Shown here: positions 1 to 8,700 of the stretch, piece by piece | How the letters are laid out: the number at the start of each line of letters is the position of its first letter | Position numbering within the stretch: position 1 is the stretch's first letter | Assembly (NCBI RefSeq): GCF_016863095.1 | Contig: NZ_BOOF01000027.1 | Span: 124,001-188,000, forward strand | Length of the DNA stretch: 64,000 bases | Source of the DNA: Microbispora siamensis | GTDB taxonomy: Bacteria; Actinomycetota; Actinomycetes; Streptosporangiales; Streptosporangiaceae | Direction of reading: 5' to 3' | The notes under the pieces: generated by a model | Databases searched by the model: none | Seen by the model: the letters and a program-made list of their open reading frames with translations, nothing else | Told to the model about the DNA's origin: nothing | Position numbers and translations under genes: made by a program

Positions 1-350
1 AGCGGCACCGGCCCGGGCGGCAGCACGACCTGCACGGGGGCGTCCCCGCGTAGCCGGAAGCGGGTCCGCAGCACCTCGTGCCGCGCCACGATCCGGGTGA
101 ACGCCGCGGTCAGCGCGTCCACGTCGAGCGGCCCCCGCAGCCGCATGCACCAGGGCGTGTTGTAACTGGTGTCGCCGGGGTCGAAGCGGCTGAGGAACCA
201 CAGGCGCTCCTGCCCCGGCGACAGCGGCCACTCCTCGCCGCCGGGGTCCCGCGGCGCGCCCCCGAGGGAGCGCAGCAGCGCCGCCCGGCGCTCGGGGGGC
301 AGCCCGGCCAGCTTCTCGATCAGCGCGGCGCGGCGCTCCGCGGTGGTCAT
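1..350 (-). CDS. NRPS, N-terminal part of a condensation domain (cut by window edge)
   Basis: Only about the first 116 residues are in the window; the protein continues past base 1. After a short helical docking-like start (MTTAERRAALIEKLAGL) it has the C1 signature of condensation domains (LSPGQERLWFLSRF, about residues 43-56) and the following RHEVLRTRF segment. These show an LCL-type NRPS condensation domain, which joins the upstream peptidyl chain to the next amino acid on a carrier domain. The ATG overlaps the stop of the MbtH-like gene in an ATGA, so the two are translationally coupled. It is the last gene of the NRPS operon visible here. Downstream domains and substrate cannot be told. 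Confidence 0.9.
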   Translation of the reverse strand, partial: MTTAERRAALIEKLAGLPPERRAALLRSLGGAPRDPGGEEWPLSPGQERLWFLSRFDPGDTSYNTPWCMRLRGPLDVDALTAAFTRIVARHEVLRTRFRLRGDAPVQVVLPPGPVP

Positions 351-553
351 CTGTCCCGGGAGCTCAGCGTCGCCGGGTCGCGTGCGCTCAGCGGGCGCAT
401 GTCGGTCCACACCGTCTCGATGTGGTCCAGGCATTCCTGCCGCGTGCCCGCGAAGCCGGTGGCCCGCCACCCGGCGGGCGGCTCGCGGTCACTCCACCAT
501 ACGGAGTACTGCTCCTCGTCGTTGACGACCACGAGCATCGGGGAGTCGGTCAT
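347..553 (-). CDS. MbtH-like protein
   Basis: 68 residues, the usual MbtH size. The protein has the NDEEQYSVWW start and the conserved pattern of this family, including the tryptophans in YSVWW, PAGW and TVWTDMRP, although the usual middle segment is slightly altered (DREPPAGWRATGFAGTRQECLDHIE). MbtH-like proteins bind NRPS adenylation domains and are often needed for their folding or activity. It starts one base after the C-domain gene stops and overlaps the next NRPS by four bases. It probably serves the A domains of this cluster. Confidence 0.93.
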   Translation of the reverse strand: MTDSPMLVVVNDEEQYSVWWSDREPPAGWRATGFAGTRQECLDHIETVWTDMRPLSARDPATLSSRDR

Positions 554-554
554 G

Positions 555-2366
555 TCACCTTCCCAAAACGGTCATTGCGGTAGACGGGGCCCGCCCGCCG
601 CCCTCGATCAGCCGGGGACAGGCGGGCCAGCCGGTGGGGTCGGCCGGCGGCGCCGCGCACAGGACGTAGTGGTGGGGGGCGAGCACGTCGGTCCGGCCGG
701 CCGCGGCGCGCATCACGGCGGCGTGGACGGCCTCGGGCGTGTCCAGCCCGGGACGCGCGACGAGATACCCGGTCAGCCGGGGGGCCGCCCCGTCTCCCAG
801 GTCGTCTCCGGTGCCCTCCACCACGACCACGGCCAGGTCGGTCCCGCACACCCGGCGTAGCAGGGCCTCGCTCTCCGGCAGGTCCACCCAGTCGTGGCCG
901 ATCACGGTCCACCCGGCGGGGCGCCGCACCGGGTCCAGCCCCGCGACCTTCGCGACCTGGTCCAGCGGCACCTCCTCCGAGAGCGCCCGGACCAGCAGCT
1001 CCTCCAGGCCGGTGAGCATCCGCTCGGCGACGTCCCCGGGCAGGAAGGCCGTGTCCACCAGGACGTAGAACTCGCAGGTGGACGGGGCCGGGCCGGTGGC
1101 GAAGAAGATCCTCGCCTTGACCTTCGAGTAGGCGCCGACGAAGAACGTCCTGGTCTTGCCCCGCAGCGCGGCGAGCGCCGCGGCGTCCCCGGTATCGACC
1201 TGCGGCAGGCCCTGCCAGCGGCCCGCCTGCCTGACGTCGTTGAAGAACGCGTCCAGGTCGATGTCGGCGCCGCGGTCCCACGCCTCCGCCTCCCAGGCGG
1301 CCAGCACGAGCCCGGGGTCGTAGTGCCCGTTCCGGTACGTCGCCATCGTCCTGCGGTGTCCGCGCCGCAGCGCGTCGGCGAACGTGCCGGCCTCCAGGTC
1401 GATGACGCACAGCCCGTCCTGGGCGGCGGGGCCGGCCATCGCCTCCATGCCCGGGTGGTGCCGGTTCGACACGATGAGCTGCAGCGCCGCCGTGGGGTGC
1501 CCGGTGACGGCGGCCAGCAGCGCGGCGCTCGCCACCGTGAGCACGCTGGAGGTCGTCACGCCGTGCCGGGCGGCGAGCGCCTCTGCGGCGACGGCCGCCG
1601 CCGGGGAGTCCATCCCGTGGCGGACGAAGCGCGGCTCCTCGGGTTCCCTCGCCGGGAAGTCGAACATCGAACGCGGAGCGGACGCCAGACCGGTCCGCCA
1701 GTGCCGCAGCGCCTGTCCGCCGGGCGGCGGATCCGACCGCTCGAAGGCCGCCTGGTCGAGCGGCTGCCAGTCCGGGCCGGGCAGGTCATCCCCGGCCACC
1801 AGCCGCGGCCACTCCGCAGCCACCATGTTCAGCGACCAGCCGTCGAGCGCGAGGTGCGACAACGCGAGCGCCAGCGCGCGCGGCCGGCCCCTCTGGCAGA
1901 CCACCGCGCACCGGATCGGCAGCTCGGCCGCGTAGTCGAACCCGGTCGCGGCCAGCTCGGCGGCCAGCGCCTTGGCCGCGCTCATCGGCTTGGCCGCCGC
2001 CTCGTACACGCCGACCGTGAGCCGGCCCTCGCGGCTCACCCGCTGGACCGTGCTGCCCTCGGTGCCCTCCCCGTTCTCCCCACTGCCCTCCCCGTCCCGG
2101 ACGAACGCCGTGCGCAGCGTCTCGTGCCGCTCGACGAGACGGCCCACGGCGCGCAGCACGGCGTCCAGACCGGCCGCGCCGGTCACCGGCAGGGTCCAGG
2201 CCAGGTTGAAGTAGGGGTCGCCGTCGTCCAGCCACTGCGTCGAGCGCCAGATCCCCTGCTGCCCCCAGGTCAGCGCGGCCTGCCCGCCCCGCGCGCCGCG
2301 GAACTCCACGGTGCGCGGCGGCAGCGCCGTGAGACCGGTGACCTGCGCCGGCGCGCTCGCGGTCAC
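555..2366 (-). CDS. free-standing condensation-domain protein with a decayed A-subdomain tail
   Basis: 603 residues. Residues about 25-450 are an NRPS condensation domain: TWGQQGIWRS matches motif C1, RHETLRTAF follows, and the catalytic motif reads SHLALDGW. The second histidine and the Asp-Gly of HHxxxDG are therefore kept, while the first histidine is Ser. The last 130 or so residues (from about 470) resemble the small C-terminal subdomain of an adenylation domain: a GTDLAVVVVEG strand, a LTGYLVARPG strand and a PADPTGWP remnant where A domains have LPxTxxGK. The A10 lysine and the whole A core are absent, so this tail cannot adenylate. The GTG start overlaps the carrier-protein stop as GTGA. 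Its partner substrates are unknown. Confidence 0.85.
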   Translation of the reverse strand: MTASAPAQVTGLTALPPRTVEFRGARGGQAALTWGQQGIWRSTQWLDDGDPYFNLAWTLPVTGAAGLDAVLRAVGRLVERHETLRTAFVRDGEGSGENGEGTEGSTVQRVSREGRLTVGVYEAAAKPMSAAKALAAELAATGFDYAAELPIRCAVVCQRGRPRALALALSHLALDGWSLNMVAAEWPRLVAGDDLPGPDWQPLDQAAFERSDPPPGGQALRHWRTGLASAPRSMFDFPAREPEEPRFVRHGMDSPAAAVAAEALAARHGVTTSSVLTVASAALLAAVTGHPTAALQLIVSNRHHPGMEAMAGPAAQDGLCVIDLEAGTFADALRRGHRRTMATYRNGHYDPGLVLAAWEAEAWDRGADIDLDAFFNDVRQAGRWQGLPQVDTGDAAALAALRGKTRTFFVGAYSKVKARIFFATGPAPSTCEFYVLVDTAFLPGDVAERMLTGLEELLVRALSEEVPLDQVAKVAGLDPVRRPAGWTVIGHDWVDLPESEALLRRVCGTDLAVVVVEGTGDDLGDGAAPRLTGYLVARPGLDTPEAVHAAVMRAAAGRTDVLAPHHYVLCAAPPADPTGWPACPRLIEGGGRAPSTAMTVLGR

Positions 2367-2596
2367 GTCCGCTGCCCCGCGATGTGCTCGACCAGGCCGT
2401 CGAGCGTGTCGAGGTGGCCGCCGTCCAGGTCGACGTCGCAGTCGAACTCGGTCTCCAGCAGGTCGATCAGCCGGAGGTAGGCGATCGAGGTGAGGCCGAG
2501 CGCGGGCAGGCTGCAGTCCGCCGCCAGGATGTCGGCGACGGCCAGGTCGCCGCCGCTCGCCTTCGACACCAGCTCGGCCACGCGCTCCCTCATCAC
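2363..2596 (-). CDS. free-standing acyl/peptidyl carrier protein
   Basis: 77 residues with GTG start (76 from the adjacent ATG), the size of a discrete carrier protein. The motif LGLTSIAYLRLIDLLE carries Ser37, the expected phosphopantetheine attachment site, at the start of helix 2. It overlaps both neighbours, so it is made in step with the C-PCP and C-domain proteins. A carrier protein without its own A or AT domain must be loaded in trans, by the free A-domain protein (4178-5758) or possibly by the E2 protein of the divergent operon. Which one is inference. Confidence 0.88.
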   Translation of the reverse strand: MMRERVAELVSKASGGDLAVADILAADCSLPALGLTSIAYLRLIDLLETEFDCDVDLDGGHLDTLDGLVEHIAGQRT

Positions 2597-4176
2597 GCCT
2601 CCTCCCGCAGGCGGGCGACCTCCGCCGCGATCCCGGTGATCGTCGGGTCGTCGAAGAACACGTCGAAGGACAGCTCCACGTCCATCCGCTCGCGCACCTT
2701 CGCGATGATCTGGGTGATCGACAGCGAGTGCCCGCCGAGGTCGAACAGGTCCTCGTCCGGGCCGATCTCCGGCATGCCGAGCACCTCGCGCCAGATCTCG
2801 CCCACCTCCGCGAGGTACGGCACGGCGTCCGCCTCGACGCCCGCCCTGACCGGGGCCGGCTCCCCGGCCCGGGCGAAGGACGGCTCGGCCGCGCCGCCGG
2901 CCACCGGGGACGGCAGCGGCAGGTCGGCCACGTCGGCGTCCGGGGCCGCGGCCACCGCGCGCAGCAGGGCGAGCAGGTGCTCGGCGACGGTCTCGCAGCC
3001 GGAGCGGCTCAGGACGAGCGGGTTGAACTGCAGCCGGGCCGCGATGCCGTCCGGCGCGTCCACCACCTGCAGGTGCAGCGTGCCGCGCACCGCCTGGTTG
3101 AACGACATCCAGTCCACCGACGCCTCCACGCCGGGGAACTCCGGCGCGCTCGCGTCACGCCTGCGGTAGCTGACCGAGACCGGCGTCAGCGCGGTGCGCG
3201 GGCTCACTCCGCCGACCGCGCGCGCGAGCGGCACCTGCCGGAACCGGTAGGCGGCCCGCAGCTCCTCGCGTACGGCGTGGGCGAACTCGGCGAACCTCCC
3301 GGCCGGGGCGGGGGCAGGCACCGGCAGCTCGTTCACGAACAGGCCGATGTGGCCCCGCGTCTCCTCGGTCCTGGTCGACAGGTCGACGGCCACCGCCGCG
3401 TCCTCGTTGCCGTACGCCGCGAGCAGGGTGTGCACGGCGGCGAGCACCAGCTCGAACCGGGTGACGCCCAGCTTGTCCGCGGCGACGGCGAGATCGGCGG
3501 GAAGCGCGAAGTCGACGGCGTCGCCGGCCGCGGCGCGGGTCGAGACCCCGGAGAGTCCGGGGAGCCGCAGGTCCTGCCGGTCCCGCCAGCGGTCGCGCCA
3601 GAACTCGGCGGCGTCACCGAGCAGCTCGGCCACCCGGGCGTTCTCCCGCTCCACGGCCTCGCCGTACGTCAGGGGGAGGGCCGGCGACGGCAGCCCGGCG
3701 TAGGCGTCGGCCAGGCCGCGCACCAGGATGTCCTTCGACATTCCGTCGAAGACGGCGTGGTGGGCGACGAAGACGAGCAGGTGCCGCTCCGGCGCGAGCC
3801 GGAACACCGTGAACCGGGCCGTCGGCCCGGTCCCCAGGTCCAGGGCGAGTGACGCCTCGCGGTCGACCAGCTCGCCGGGCTCACGCCCTGCGTCCTCGAA
3901 CCCGGTGGCGTCCTCGAATACGATCGGCGGCGGCACGGCGGCAGGCACCAGGCGCACCACGCCGTCCCGCTCCGCCAGGGCCGCGGCCAGCTGGGGATGC
4001 GCGCGGACCACGTCGTGGCAGGCGGCCAGCAGCCGGTCCACGTCGAGGGGGCCGTCGAACCGGATGGCCAGCGGCATGTGGTACACCCGGCCACCGCAGC
4101 CCATCTGCTCCGTTATCCACATGCCGTGCTGTGCGAGGGACGCCTGCTCCCCCTCGCCGATGAGTGTCGGTGACAT
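2593..4176 (-). CDS. NRPS condensation-carrier didomain protein (C-PCP)
   Basis: 527 residues. The condensation domain spans about residues 10-420 with an intact HHAVFDGMS catalytic motif and an N-terminal SLAQHGMWITEQM C1 motif. A carrier domain follows (about 450-520), with the DLGGHSLSIT phosphopantetheine site near Ser482. There is no A domain, so the carrier must be charged in trans; the separate A-domain gene just upstream, one base away, is the natural candidate. The stop overlaps the next start (GTGATG). Together with the free A and ACP proteins this is a dissociated NRPS module. Confidence 0.92.
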   Translation of the reverse strand: MSPTLIGEGEQASLAQHGMWITEQMGCGGRVYHMPLAIRFDGPLDVDRLLAACHDVVRAHPQLAAALAERDGVVRLVPAAVPPPIVFEDATGFEDAGREPGELVDREASLALDLGTGPTARFTVFRLAPERHLLVFVAHHAVFDGMSKDILVRGLADAYAGLPSPALPLTYGEAVERENARVAELLGDAAEFWRDRWRDRQDLRLPGLSGVSTRAAAGDAVDFALPADLAVAADKLGVTRFELVLAAVHTLLAAYGNEDAAVAVDLSTRTEETRGHIGLFVNELPVPAPAPAGRFAEFAHAVREELRAAYRFRQVPLARAVGGVSPRTALTPVSVSYRRRDASAPEFPGVEASVDWMSFNQAVRGTLHLQVVDAPDGIAARLQFNPLVLSRSGCETVAEHLLALLRAVAAAPDADVADLPLPSPVAGGAAEPSFARAGEPAPVRAGVEADAVPYLAEVGEIWREVLGMPEIGPDEDLFDLGGHSLSITQIIAKVRERMDVELSFDVFFDDPTITGIAAEVARLREEA

Positions 4177-4177
4177 C

Positions 4178-5758
4178 TCACTTGCCTTCCGTCGTGCTGA
4201 TCACGGAGTCGCCCAGCAGCGCGGGCAGCTCCTTCTTGATGACCTTGCCTGACTGGTTCCTGGGCAGGCTGTCGACCACGAGGACCCGTTCGGGCAGCTC
4301 GTGCCAGGCCAGCCGGTCCATCAGGAAGGCGCGCACCTCGCTCTCGGACAGCCCGGGGCCTTCCGGCAGCCCGGGTGACCTGGGCACGATCGCGGCGCCC
4401 AGCACGGAGCCGAGCACCGGATGCGGGAGCCCGAACACGGCCGCCTCGGCGACCCCCGGGTGCTCGTGAAGCGCGGCCTCCACCTGGAGCGTGGACACCT
4501 TGAACGCGCCGGTCTTGACCACGTCGCTCTCGCGGTCGACGAGGTAGAGGTAGCCGTCGGCGTCCACGTATCCGACGTCTCCCATGCGCACCCAGCCGTC
4601 GCGGAACGACCGGGCGCTGGCCTCCGCGTCGCCGTAGTAGGAGCGGGTGGCGGTGGGCGACCGCATCCACACCTCGCCGGTCTCCCCGGGCGGGAGCGGG
4701 TTGCCCTCCTCGTCGGTGATGCGCAGCGAGCCGCCGAACGCGGGCCGCCCCAGCGCGGCGGGCCGCGTCCGGTCGTAGATCATGATCGTCTGGGCGGGGG
4801 CGGCCTCGGTGGACGTGTAGTAGTTCGTCACGGTCGCGTTCGGGAAGGCCGTCGCCAGGCGCTCCGACAGGGCGGGGGGAAGCGCGGCCGCCGCCGACCC
4901 CAGCAGCACCACGCTGGACATGTCGTGCCGCTCGTGCAGCCCGGCGTCGAGCAGCTCGATCGCCATGGACGGCACCAGGAACACGGTGCCGGGGCGGTAG
5001 GTCTCGATGAGCCGGGCGAACCGGCCGGGGGTGAACCTCGCCGGGGTCAGCACGGTCGGCCGGGCGTCCAGCGCGTTGATCAGCATGGTCTGGCCGGCGT
5101 TGGTGCCGATCGGGAAGGCGTGCAGCAGGTGCCGTGAGTGGGCGAACCTGCGGTGCTTGGGCTGCGTGACGCAACCGTAGGCCAGGTTGGCGTGGCTCGC
5201 GCCGACCCCCTTGGGCCGCCCTGTCGTGCCGGAGGTGTAGAGGATCTGCGCCAGGTCGCCGGGCCGCACCTGCGGCCCTTCCCACGCCGTCTCCGCCGCG
5301 AAGCCGGCCTCCAGCTCCGCCGGGGTCGCGGTCCACGGCTCCACGGCCCTCTCCCCGGGCATGGACGCCGATCCCGGCCCCGTCGGCGCCGCGAGGTCCC
5401 GGCCGAGCAGCACCGCCGACGCGGCGCAGTGCCCGATCATGTAGCGCAGCTCGGCCGGCGCCAGCCGGTCCGACATCGGCACGGCCACCGCGCCCGTCCT
5501 GAGCACGCCGAAGAACGCCACGGCGAAGTCGATCCAGTCGCGGCTGCCGAAGTGCAGCGCCACCCGGTCGCCCGGCGCCACGCCCCGGTCCGCCAGTGCG
5601 GCGGCGAGCGCCGCCGACCTGCGGTCCCACTCGGCGAAGGTGAGCTCCCCCTGCCCTTCCACGATCATCGCGACGCCGTCCGGCTCCTGCCCCGCGCGCA
5701 GCCGCAGCAGCTCCGGCACGGTGAGCGCGGGCGTCCCCCGCGTCCTCGTCCCTGTCAT
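4178..5758 (-). CDS. free-standing adenylation (AMP-binding) protein
   Basis: 526 residues, a complete ANL-superfamily enzyme. It shows the P-loop LYTSGTTGRPKGVGASH (A3), NYYTSTEAA (A5), GEVWMRSPTATRSYYGD, GWVRMGDVGYVDADGYLYLVDR (A7/A8) and the terminal catalytic lysine in LPRNQSGKVIKKELP. The A4 region (HAFPIGTNAGQTM) resembles acyl- or aryl-CoA ligases and lacks the FDxS aspartate that anchors the amino group of alpha-amino acids. It therefore may activate a non-alpha-amino carboxylic acid and load it on a carrier protein of the operon. The start is the ATG that overlaps the upstream stop as ATGA. The substrate cannot be read from sequence alone. Confidence 0.9.
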   Translation of the reverse strand: MTGTRTRGTPALTVPELLRLRAGQEPDGVAMIVEGQGELTFAEWDRRSAALAAALADRGVAPGDRVALHFGSRDWIDFAVAFFGVLRTGAVAVPMSDRLAPAELRYMIGHCAASAVLLGRDLAAPTGPGSASMPGERAVEPWTATPAELEAGFAAETAWEGPQVRPGDLAQILYTSGTTGRPKGVGASHANLAYGCVTQPKHRRFAHSRHLLHAFPIGTNAGQTMLINALDARPTVLTPARFTPGRFARLIETYRPGTVFLVPSMAIELLDAGLHERHDMSSVVLLGSAAAALPPALSERLATAFPNATVTNYYTSTEAAPAQTIMIYDRTRPAALGRPAFGGSLRITDEEGNPLPPGETGEVWMRSPTATRSYYGDAEASARSFRDGWVRMGDVGYVDADGYLYLVDRESDVVKTGAFKVSTLQVEAALHEHPGVAEAAVFGLPHPVLGSVLGAAIVPRSPGLPEGPGLSESEVRAFLMDRLAWHELPERVLVVDSLPRNQSGKVIKKELPALLGDSVISTTEGK

Positions 5759-8700
5759 GCGAGCTCCTTCTCGGGTTCGCGGGCCGTCCGTGTGTCCGCG
5801 GGTGCGTCCGTACGGTCGCCGGGGCCGGCGTCCGCCGTCCGGGCGGCCGCGATGCGTTCGGTCAGGGCCTGGTAGCCGACGACGTCGTCCGGCAGGGCGT
5901 CGGGCACGTCGGTGTCGAACCGGCGCAGCACCCGGACCCGCAGCGCGACCAGCGCGATGACGGCGATCGCCACCGCGAAGCAGGCGTACATGAAGCCGAT
6001 CCCCCGGCCGGGACCGGTGCCGAGCACCGCGCCCGCCGTGCCGGCGAGCGGCCCGTCCGGGGCGAGCAGCGGCTCGAAGACCTGCGCGCCGTACGGCGCG
6101 ACCAGGCCGAACCCGATCGGCAGGGTGGACCAGGCGATCAGCGTGTTCAGCGCGATGACCCGGCCGTGGAACCGCTGCGGCACCTTGACCTGGATGATCG
6201 TGGCGTAGACGCCGTTCAGCAGGGTGAGGCACAGCGACATGCCGAACGCGCCGACCGCGATCAGGAACAGGTCCGCGCGCAGCCCGGTCAGCAGGCAGAA
6301 CACCGACAGGGCGAGCGTTGACAGCAGCACGCCGTGCAACCGCCGGCGGCGCGGGCCGCCCCAGGCGGCCATGGCCAGGCCGCCGAGGAAGGCGCCGAGC
6401 CCGCCCGCGAACGACACCCGGCCGACCTCGGCCAGCGACGCGAACGACAGCACGAGCGGCGAGATCATCAGGAACAGCGGAGACAGGAAGACGTTCAGCA
6501 CCGCGAAGTAGAACAGCATCGCGCGGAAGCCCCGGTGGCCCCAGGAGTGGCGGATGCCGCCCATCATCTCGGCGAGCACGCTCTCCCGCCGCTTCCAGGC
6601 CATCGTCGCGGGGAAGCGGATCAGCGCAACGGTGAGCGTGGCGACGACGTAGCTGACCACGTCGATGACGAGGATGCCCTCCAGCCCGATCGCCGCCATC
6701 AGCCCGACCGCGATCAGCGGCACGATGAGCTGCGCGGTGCCGGTGGCCATCTGGACCACGCCGTTGGCGTGCCCGAGGAACCGTTTCGGCACGAGCTGCG
6801 GGATCGCCGAGCCGTACGCGAGCCGTTGGAAGGTGAGGGCGACGGACAGGCAGACCAGCAGCGGGTAGATGTGCCAGACCTGCAGGTTGCCGGTCCACAG
6901 CAGCAGGCCGAGCATGAGCTGGGTGCCGCCCGCGGCCGCGTCCCCGGCGATCATGACCTTCCGCCGGTCGAACCGGTCGACGATCGTGCCGGCCAGCGGG
7001 GCGACGAGCATGCCGGGCAGCAGGCCGAGCACGGAGAACAGCGCGAACCGGGCGAGCGAGCCGGTGGTGAGGTAGATCCACAGCGGGATGGCGAACTCGG
7101 TCAGCGCGGAGCCGGTGATCGAGACCAGCTGGCCTGCCGCGACCACGAGGAAGCGCCGCATGCTGGGCGGCGGGCCGCCGAGCGCCCGCGTGCCCGCCGC
7201 GCCGGACGGCTCGTCCCGCTTCGCGGCGGTCCCGGCCTCGGTCCCGGCCTCGATTCCGCCCTCGGTTCCGGCTTCGGCGGACCGGCGCGAGACGCCCTGC
7301 AGCCACCAGGTCCGCCCCTCGTCCCGTTCCATCCCCTCCGTACGCCCGGAGGCGAGCGCGTCGTGGGTGCCGGTGACGATGTCGGCCAGTTCGGCCGCGC
7401 GGTAGCGGGTGAAGAAGTGCCCGGCCTCGTCGAGCACGACGCACGCGGCCTCGTCTGACAGGGCATGCCACTCTTTGTAACGTTCCTGATAGAACTCGGT
7501 CGCCGGGTCGCGCTCGCCGACGACGGAGATGACCGGGGCGCGCAGCCGACCACCGTCCGCCTCCTCGAACAGGCGGGTGTAGTAGCGCTCCGCGTGCCGG
7601 GCGCCGAGCCGCTGGTTGGTGACGATCAGCCTGACCTGGTCCCGGCCCAGCTCCTCGACGTCCAGCCCGGCGGCGGTCAGGGCGTTGATCCTGGCCTGAT
7701 CGCTGGTCAGCCTGTCGAAGAACGTGCCGAGCCAGTTCATCCCGCGGCCCGGCCGGGCGAACGGGAAGACGCCGCCGAGGTAGAGCGCGGTCAGCTCCTG
7801 CCCGGCCGCCTCCAGCTCCCGGGCGACGGCGGTGGCGAGCACCCCGCCCGGCCCGCAGTGCCCGTAGATCACCAGCCGGCCCGGCGAGCCGTCCATGATC
7901 TCGGTGATCTCGGTCACGCAGTCGCGGACCACCTCGTCGAACGGCCGCGCCTCCTCGCCCAGTTCGTTGCCGGGCACGGCGACCGAGTAGAGCGCCCAGT
8001 CGGCCGGCAGCGCGTCCGCGAGCGGCTGGTAGACCGCCGCGCTGCCCCCGCCGTACGGCACGCACACCAGGGTGGTGGTGACGGCCCGGGCGGGGGTGAG
8101 CCGGTGCAGCAGGGAGCGCGGCACGTCCCCCTCGGCCGTGAGCAGCCGGGCCAGCTCCCGGACGGTGCGGTGCTTGAACACGTCGAGCACCGTGACCGGC
8201 CGGTCCGGGTGTGCCTTGCGCAGCCGGGCGATGACCCGCATCGCCAGCAGCGAGTGGCCGCCCAGCGCGAAGAAGTCGTCGAGCGCCCCCACGCGCTCGA
8301 CGTCCAGCACCTCCGCCCAGACGCGTGCCACGTCCTCCTCGGCGCCGGCCTCCGGGGCGACGTATTCGGCCGCCGCCACGTCGGCCTCCGGCTCGGGCAG
8401 CCGTGAGCGGTCCACCTTGCCGTGCGACTTGAGCGGCAGCTCGTCCAGCCAGGCGTACCGCGAGGGGATCATGTACGCGGGCAGCCGGTCGGCCAGCCAC
8501 GCGCGCACCGCCGCGGTGTCCGGTCGTGCGTCGTCCACGGCGTGTTCGGCGGAGGGGACGAGGTAGGCGACGAGCTGCTCACCGCGCGGCTCGACCACGG
8601 CCTGGGCGACGTCCGGATGGTCGGCGAGCACCGACTCGACCTCGCCGAGCTCGACCCGGTAGCCGCGGATCTTCACCTGCAGGTCGCGGCGGCCCAGGAA

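Noticed and set aside
4178-8500. A 1440-codon minus-strand frame ending with the free A domain
   Set aside because: Only its last 526 codons, from 5758, look like protein. The upstream part is an out-of-frame reading of the NRPS-MFS gene.
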